Shown in pieces: positions 57,605-64,000 of a stretch of 64,000 bases of DNA; position 1 is the first letter of the stretch; each line of letters opens with the position of its first letter. The DNA is from Rhizomucor pusillus (taxonomy: Eukaryota > Mucoromycota > Mucoromycetes > Mucorales > Lichtheimiaceae). The notes under the pieces are model-generated. The model was not told where the DNA came from. It saw nothing but the letters and a program-made list of their open reading frames with translations, and made no database searches. The translations under genes were made by a program, and so were the position numbers. Location: positions 119,404 to 183,403 of the forward strand of contig FWWN02000674.1 in the NCBI GenBank assembly GCA_900175165.2. Reading direction: 5' to 3'.

Positions 57605-59019
57605 ATGATCCGTCGACTATATCGTCCTTTGGGAGGATTGATGATTCTGCTGGTGCTTGCACTTGTTCCCGTCACGTATTATACTTCTCAGCCTGCGCAT
57701 CTAAATCGATTAACGCTGCGTGCAACCGACGACGAACCAAGAAGAGCCGACCAAGAAAAATTCATATCGTACTTCCCATACGGGTGAGTTTGGCTACTGC
57801 CTCGCATAGAGCCACTTAAACCTCACAGTGTATGGCAGTAACTTTTTCGAGCAGCAGGAATCTTTTCGCGCTGCTATTCGACTCGGCTACGATACGAACA
57901 GAACAGTTATTGCTCCACATCTGCGCCTCGGTGACGATGTACCGCGCACGTCATTTATCGACTTGGCCATTGCATACACACCATGCATAACGTGTGTGGA
58001 GATTCCGTGGTCATCGCTGTACGATCTTTCTCCGTTGGAAAAAGAATTTGGCATCCGGATCGTAGAGCGAGCTGGGCATGGATGGGGCAAGCAAGAGACC
58101 TGGCTGAACGGACAAGTAGAGAGTATAGCGCACGTTGAAGTGGGACGCGCAAGAAAGCAAAAATGGACGGAGGCAGTGTATCAGTGGATCCGGACGCCAC
58201 GTCGGATGAGGCGTATCCACTCATTGTCTGAGCTGAAAGCATTGCAGGAGCAAATTGTACACTGCGGTTCCCTGTCTGGTTCGTCGTTGCGAAAGGATCT
58301 AAGCAAAAGCGAGTCTCAGGTACTGTTGCATCAAGAAATGATGACACGTATAATGTCAAGACCACGGGGCATCGAATCGATCGCTCAGGCAGCTGATCGC
58401 ATCGTCGACAGTCTCGGAGGAGCGAACAACTTTAGCGGCCTAGCGATCCACATGAAAGAGTACGTTCGACACGGAAAAGACAACGCAGACATATCCCCAA
58501 AAGCGTACCAAAAAGCTGTCAAGGAACTCATACTTGAAATGTATGGAAACATACCGTTAAACGAAGCCGTGTCTGCTTCGATGCCGATCGAAGGAGAGTC
58601 GACTTTACAGCTTGTGATAGCAGAAAATATTCACGTGAGAGACAGGAAGATTTTGTTGGATGCGTGCTTGGACTATCGGCGAAAAATGGATCCTCAATAC
58701 CCAATATTTTACCTATTCAGCGGCGTTACCGATATACTTGTATATGATGCTCTCTCCGAGTTCTTCCCATGTACCTTTTCCATGCAAGACATGCTCGATT
58801 TCCGCGTCATTGATGATAACTGGTCCGATCATCCCTCACTCTTCCTTCCCATACTCGATATTCTCATTGCTTCCCAAGGCAAGTTTCAACATGTGTCAAG
58901 ATACAATTTGTTGTCACGGCCTAACTCTGTTCTGAATAGGCTACTCCTTCTTTGAGATACCACAAACTCCCATGACCTCCATGATCGCATGGCAGCAAAA
59001 TAACAATACAGTAGCCTAG
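57605..59019 (+). CDS. Fungal O-fucosyltransferase-like type II membrane protein
   Basis: Three exons (57605-57783, 57839-58878, 58940-59019) sum to 432 residues. A basic start (MIRRLYRPLG) and one hydrophobic segment (LMILLVLALVPVTYYT) mark a type II Golgi/ER protein. KFISYFPYGNFFEQQESF and NRTVIAPHLRLGDDVPRT match the N-terminal block of GDP-fucose O-fucosyltransferase-like fungal proteins. Later blocks include SGLAIHMKEYVRHG and YLFSGVTDILVYDALSEFF, and the last exon GYSFFEIPQTPMTSMIAW resembles the family's C-terminal motif. The final intron uses a GC donor (findings). The catalytic HxRxD-type Arg is replaced (IHMKEY), so activity is doubtful. Confidence 0.72.
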
Positions 59020-60187
59020 GTTGTACATAATAGATGCAAAAAAATCATGTGAACTCTCACAGAGAGGATGATATCATTGAGGAACAATAAACAGGCAATA
59101 AACACCAAGTGATTAATCATCCAAACAAAACGTAAACAACTTGCTGTACCTGTGGGAAAAAAGAAAGGAGTGACCAATTGAGTAAATTCAAGGGTATGTA
59201 CAAGACTTTCAAATCCTTTACAGAGGAAAAAAGTATACTAGAAAGCAGGTCGTACCATCTCAGATGTTGCATTTCACTTGCTCGGGTTTTGCCCTATTTC
59301 AGAAACTTTCAAGAGGCGCGCTTTTCCAGAAAGATGCTTACACATTCATGTTACCACGTGTACAGCGATTTGTACGAGGGATCTTGCATCAGAAGACATC
59401 ATGCTTCAGAAGAATTGAGAAAGTTAAGAGAGAGAGGTGGCAATCTTGAATATAATATGTTTAATTGCTTCTCTTTTCTATTCCAAGGTTGCGAATCATT
59501 GAATATATTATTAAAGTTGGCTGGATTTGTCGCAAGGTTCTAGTTCTCGCACGTATCTGTCTCTGAGTTTCTTTTCGTGTCGTTCAAGCCGTCCCCTGTT
59601 TCATGGTAATCAAACGTCAAGTACCTTACTGCCAAGTTGAATATGCACACGTTCAGTAAATATATTCAATCTCCAAGACATTGAATCAGCAGCAAGCTGT
59701 AGTTTGACCGTTGTTGTAAGCTCCATGAATATAAATATACCCCAATTTCTGAGAGCCCCACTTGAAGTTTCCTTTCTCTGAACCGTAAGTGAAAGGTGAC
59801 ACCAGGAAAAAAGTAATGCTGTCATTGGCAGTGTTTCAAAATGCAAGGTTTCAACCATGGAGAACCAGATACCAACGGATAAGGATCCGCCGCTCTTTTC
59901 CCTCCTCCCTCTTTCCTTTCTCACATCACCTTTCAAACCTTTACTATTGTCACCTCTCTCTTGTGCAGAGAGGAACAATAAATTCCTTGTTCTAGAAAAC
60001 AGATATACGCGCTGTGCCCCCACGTGGTAAAGATACCGACTTTGCCACTCCCCTTGACGACGACGATCGCCTCCATTCCCAATCTTCACCGCGCACTCAC
60101 ATAGTTGAAGCCAATACAACGACGGTGGTACCGAGTTAACCTGCCAAAAGAGAGCCTTGCGTGTTGGAGTCCTTTTCTCTACATAGT
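59020..60187. other. Intergenic region with a long antisense frame
   Basis: Holds the 3' end of the O-fucosyltransferase-like gene and the promoter of the FAR1-like gene. A 245-codon minus-strand frame (60347-59610) spans much of it and runs antisense to the first exon of the FAR1-like gene; see findings. A plus-strand frame at 59178-59543 lacks an ATG start. Confidence 0.3.
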
Positions 60188-62083
60188 ATGACAAACCAGC
60201 CGGCTGAGCCACACAATGCAGCTGCAGCAGCGTCGAGCCAAGCTGAAATTCAGGTTCAACAACAGCAACAAGCGACGACTTCGGTAAGCTGTGGGGAAAA
60301 AGAAAAGGATGGGAACATATTCCCAATTTTCTGGGGGAAACTCGCATCTAATAGCCAAAGTTTACAGCTTGAACCATTCTACGAGCAGCTGCTCAAGATG
60401 CATTTTACGGACAGCGTATCAGCCATAGAGCATTGCCGAGATCTTTGTGCGCAGTATGGTTTCACGGTGAAGCAAGAGTCCAGTATGCATCGGGTAAGTC
60501 ATGGAAGTACAAGCTTGCTCACTCATATATCAATGCAATTTAAAAAGAATATTTATGTATACTGCTCGCGTGAAGGCCTGCCTGACTCGCAACGAAACCC
60601 GAGATCAACTCCAAAACGCAAAAGGCCTTCGAAGCGATGCGATTGTCGGTGGCGAGTGGTTTTGTACGAGCGCGAAGGCCGTTGGCAGTTTCGGAAATCG
60701 CTCAATCCTGAAGCCGCCAAACACAACCATGAACTTATGCGACCCGAGGAGATCGATCGAAATTGGCCCCGCAAAGTGATCGATATGATATATGAACTCG
60801 CACGAACCAATTTACCCACAGCAGATATCCGTGCAAAAGTGCAAGCTGAATTCCCAGATATTAGCTGGAACGAGCGAAGATTCTACAATCGCTTGTCGGA
60901 AGAACGTACAAAGATTCGGCATCGAGAAGCAGCAGCTCGTGCCCGCCATTTGACAAGTATATGGACGCGATTGTGCATGGCTGTCGCAGGGAATGAGGAA
61001 CTCTCTGGATACGTTGAGTCAGAGATACTAAACTTGCTTAACACTGCTTGCGAAATGGCTCGCTTGGACCGAGACACATTGGTGGCGCCCACGTTTGCGG
61101 ACGAGACACCATCCACTGTACAGGATCAGCAACAGCAACAACAAGAACAACAAGAACAACGACAAGAGCCAATCGCCGAATCTAGCCGAGTTACGGCGCA
61201 AGGGGCAGCAACATCATCGTCAGCGCAGGTATAGCACCGAGAAACCGGCCAACTACAAACCGCTTCAGCATTGACAAGAAGTTCGTAGATAAGGAAAGAA
61301 CCAATGCCGCGGAGAACTTCCAAACAGTCTTCCAGTGCATCCAAAGGTCCAGATGCTCCAAGAGGTTTTATCAAGGTCACCATCCCAGAACACTCTTTCA
61401 ATGTCAAAATCCATAATCAAAAGGTAGTCAATGAACTTGCAAAGCACCCTCGCAAATCAAGGTCGACCGATCCCGCTGCCGACCACGATGCTATCCGAAA
61501 ACTTCCTAGAATTAGCCATCAGCACGGTTTCCCACATACAAGCACACTTTACCCTGGCGCCGCCGCCGCCGTTGTTGCTGCTCCAGGACAGCATCCATTG
61601 TATCCTCATCCATCTTCGTCATCGTCCTTTGTATATCAGTACAGCGGCAATGCGGTTATGCCGCAGCAGCAGCAACAGCAACAGCAACAGCACCGTCAGG
61701 AGCAACAACAACAGCAGCGACCGCTGCAACCTCACCCGCAAGCACCTATGCCATATGGATTTACTCGGTTTCAACCTCCTGCGCATCCTACGTTCCCGCA
61801 TCCACCACCAACAGCTTACCCGTCTGGCACCCCGATACCTATGCAGTACTCACCTGCATCCAATGAGCCTACGATCCATCCAGCGCTGCAGTCCGATCCA
61901 CCGGCACCTAGGCAGCAGGAAGAGCAGCAGTTTGATGAACTTTTGCTACCAACTCGCAGACAACAACAGCATCATCGAACGAATAGCGGTGCTTTTACCG
62001 CCACTACTGCTTCATCCTCGTCACCCACTCCCAGCGCCGGCATGTACGTAGCACAACCGCCACAACCACCTCCAACCACCTAG
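60188..62083 (+). CDS. FAR1/WRKY-GCM1-like zinc-binding protein with Gln/Pro-rich C-terminus
   Basis: Proposed four exons (60188-60283, 60368-60493, 60548-61228, 61289-62083) sum to 565 residues. The spliced N-terminal half reads SAIEHCRDLCAQYGFTVKQE, then NIYVYCSREGLPDSQ, KRCDCRWRVVLYEREGRWQF and AAKHNHELMRPEEIDRN. The C-x-C-x-W and H-x-H pattern is that of FAR1-type (WRKY-GCM1 superfamily) DNA-binding domains, shared by transcription factors and MULE transposases. No transposase core follows; instead an acidic/helical part leads to Gln runs. The last intron (61229-61288) is inferred: it joins the frames in phase and removes the TAG at 61232. If it is not used, two genes would lie here, 60188-61234 and 61304-62083. 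Confidence 0.7.
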
Positions 62084-62490
62084 TCCGTGAAAGTATATTA
62101 TGAACTGGCAGTCCTAGCCGCACGCGTTCCCTATTCCATTATTGTACCCTTTGTATATATGTAAACTGTAACATCTGACAGAACGTTATTTGCTTGCAGG
62201 TCCAAGCAAGCACGTGTGCAGAGGAAGACTTGATTTTAAATTATCCAAATGATGAAAATCCCCACCCTTGCTATGAGCCCTTATCTTATGTTTTGGCCAT
62301 TATCAACGAAGGCTACATGTATGCATATTTGTAAAAAAGAAAGGAGTCTATAAATGTACGTATATATTTATCAAGCATATGTGTTGCTAATTCTCAGTAT
62401 ATCATTTACATTGGATAAAAGTTATTTCTTCCGAATAAAACCCCATCTAAATTCTGACTCTGGCACCGCGATACAGTGAATCCAACAAGC
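62084..62490. other. Intergenic, 3' flank of FAR1-like gene
   Basis: AT-rich with repeated ATG/TAT steps; probably 3' UTR. The left boundary of the downstream transposon may lie here, but no clear terminal inverted repeat was seen. Confidence 0.35.
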
Positions 62491-62581
62491 GATGTCGCCG
62501 CCAATCACAATTGATGTCGCTAGCCAACCAAAAATGAAGTCGCTGGACAATCGAAATTGAAGTCATTGCCCAATCAAAATC
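62491..62581. repeat. Four imperfect ~23-nt tandem repeats upstream of the transposase
   Basis: Units of 22-23 nt: GATGTCGCCGCCAATCACAA.., GATGTCGCTAGCCAACCAAA.., GAAGTCGCTGGACAATCGAA.. and GAAGTCATTGCCCAATCAAA... Each has GA(T/A)GTC then CCAAT-like sequence. They sit about 190 bases before the transposase start and could be sub-terminal transposase-binding repeats. Confidence 0.7.
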
Positions 62582-62767
62582 AACTTCGCATATTTCAGAA
62601 ATGGAAGTCGTGTTTTTTAGCTTAGAAATCATTGTCCACTCGAAAAATATTAATCGCGGGCACTGCTTTTCAGGTGTATTTTTAATCTTTGTAATTTAAC
62701 ATGAGTACAATATTTTTATGAAGATGGATGTGGAAATGTAGTTGATGAGAATGGTGGTCCTGAACCC

Positions 62768-63867
62768 ATGGATTACATCGTTGATCAGAATGGATTTGTA
62801 GTTGAGACGATTGCCACTCATTCTGAATATTTGAAACATGCGGCTTCTAGCGAATCTTCTCAGACCTACCCAATGCTGGTAGAAAAGTCAAAAGAGGACG
62901 ACGTCCGTATGAAGGAAGCAAACATAAAACGGAATTATGTTCGCTATACTGCCCAGGATACAGCTAGGTTTTTTTATCTGAAGATTGAAAAGTGTATGAG
63001 TGCGTCAGCTGCAGCGAAACAGTTGGGCATTCACATTCGAACTGCTCAGAGATGGGTTAAGCAATATAATGCGTGTCCTGACAGTATTTTTGACAATTGT
63101 AAGCAGGTTGGTCGTAAATGCATCTTGACCGAAGAGCATAAAACGGCTGTTGTTGAAGTGACCGAGCATTTATTGAAACGATTCAATGATCTTAAGGTTT
63201 CGCGCTGCACTGTTTATAACTTTATGAGACGTGAATGCAACCTTTCGTTGAAAAAAAGCAGATTTTCATTCTATCGAAAGAAACAGTCCAGCAAAGATTG
63301 AGGAGCGGTACGATTGGGTTTGTAAACATGAAACGCCCAAGAGCTTGGTCCAAAAAAGGTACCCGTGCTATTGTTACCAGGCTCTACTACGAGAGCAAAC
63401 ACAACATCAATATTGGGCGCAGGTTTGATCACAGTCCGCGTGAAAAAACCAAGACCTGCCAAGAAGAGAAAGGCTGATGGATATATTAGCTCAGGAACTG
63501 TAACAGGTCACTACATTAGTTCTTAAAAACGACTCTCGATGAAATGGACAAATATCCACATATGAAAGGTCACTATGTAGTTATGGATAATGCACCCATT
63601 CACACGCATGAAAACATAAAGAAGTATATTGAGTACCGAGGATATAAATGTGTGTATCTTCCTACTTACTCTCCTGAGCTTAACCCAATAGAACAGTTCT
63701 GGGCAGTGGCAAAGAGTACGGTTAAGCGTCATGGGTTTTCGCAGGAAGACACTCTTTCAAAAAGAATTACAGAAGCCTGCAAAAGTGTGGAGAAAAGTCA
63801 CTTCAAAGGCTTCGTTTCGCATTCTTACAAGTGTTGGGATAAATGTCGAAACAGAGAACCCATGTAA
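62768..63867 (+). pseudogene. Tc1/mariner-type (DDE/IS630 superfamily) transposase, frameshifted
   Basis: The first frame (62768-63301, 177 codons) carries an HTH: ASAAAKQLGIHIRTAQRWVK. A second frame resumes at about 63310 with NMKRPRAWSKKGTRAIV, then the register shifts again near 63385 (NTTSILGAGLITVRV in another frame). The last frame (63544-63867) holds YVVMDNAPIHTH and CVYLPTYSPELNPIEQFWAV, the second Asp and the third acidic residue of the DDE catalytic triad. The segment expected to contain the first catalytic Asp (around 63300) appears deleted. At least two frameshifts and one small deletion make it non-autonomous. No restored sequence is given. Confidence 0.85.
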
Positions 63868-64000
63868 TGGCTACAGCAAAAGTCAATAGTGCAGCGATAA
63901 GAATCAGGCAAGCAGTAATCAGATAAGCAACATGCAATTTTTATTTTTCAATGTCGGTCATGCAACATTGATTCTTGTCGAAAGGATGTCGAGAAAAAAA

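Noticed and set aside
59178..59543. 121-codon plus-strand frame downstream of the second O-fucosyltransferase-like gene
   Set aside because: No ATG start and no recognisable family; likely 3' UTR.
1..64000. CRISPR arrays, rRNA, bacterial operons, secondary-metabolite cluster
   Set aside because: None seen. The genes are eukaryotic, intron-containing and of unrelated functions; no tRNA or rRNA signature was recognised by eye, although a covariance-model scan was not possible.

Overview
This window looks like nuclear DNA of an early-diverging filamentous fungus, most likely Mucoromycota and probably Mucorales. The genes are compact and rich in short GT-AG introns (mostly 40-90 nt). They encode fungal housekeeping proteins, many low-complexity Q/S/P tails, a group III multi-HAMP histidine kinase, an Spt23/Mga2-type membrane transcription factor, and at least one apparent U12-type intron (minor spliceosomes are reported from Mucoromycota but not from most Dikarya). 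No genus is claimed. Gene models below were assembled by hand from open frames and splice signals. Where exon phases could be summed to a whole number of codons, that is stated.

Layout, left half. 0.1-1.1 kb (-) OCIA-domain protein. 1.5-3.4 kb (+) two-RRM RBMS-like RNA-binding protein. 3.8-4.2 kb (+) Cox16. 4.3-5.3 kb (-) thioredoxin-glutaredoxin Grx3/4. 5.6-7.3 kb (-) unknown proline/serine-rich protein. 8.0-9.5 kb (-) O-fucosyltransferase-like type II membrane protein. 10.4-12.6 kb (+) Hse1/STAM. 13.2-19.8 kb (+) giant Nik1-like hybrid histidine kinase with 13 HAMP-type units. 20.7-21.1 kb (+) small coiled-coil protein. 22.0-24.3 kb (+) succinate dehydrogenase flavoprotein. 24.5-26.3 kb (-) secreted multicopper oxidase. 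26.3-28.6 kb gene-poor. 28.6-30.8 kb (+) Cdc4-like F-box/WD40.

Layout, right half. 30.9-32.7 kb (-) METTL16-type m6A methyltransferase. About 33.1 kb (-) Cys-rich fragment. 33.9-35.9 kb (+) catalase. 36.5-37.9 kb (-) zinc alcohol dehydrogenase. 38.2-40.2 kb (-) Dcp2 decapping enzyme. 40.4-43.2 kb (-) dolichol kinase. 43.3-44.9 kb (-) mitochondrial release factor 1. 45.0-46.0 kb (+) EngB-type GTPase. 46.2-47.6 kb (+) 3-ketoacyl-CoA thiolase. 47.9-52.0 kb (-) Spt23/Mga2-like factor. 52.8-54.1 kb (+) S1 serine protease. 54.0-55.3 kb (-) tryptophanyl-tRNA synthetase. 57.6-59.0 kb (+) second O-fucosyltransferase-like protein. 60.2-62.1 kb (+) FAR1/WRKY-GCM1-like protein with a Q/P-rich tail. 62.5-63.9 kb (+) a broken Tc1/mariner-type transposase.

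Genes are not in operons; several neighbours are divergent or convergent. Shared themes are mitochondria (Cox16, SdhA, mtRF1, EngB, TrpRS, OCIA protein), peroxide and fatty-acid metabolism (catalase, thiolase, Spt23/Mga2), mRNA fate (RBMS-like, Dcp2, METTL16) and glycosylation (dolichol kinase, two O-fucosyltransferase-like proteins). The strongest unexpected signals are splicing-related: an apparent U12-type AT-AC intron in DCP2, three inferred GC-AG introns, a 13-nt micro-exon in SDHA, and two frame-preserving stop-free introns in the FAR1-like gene.
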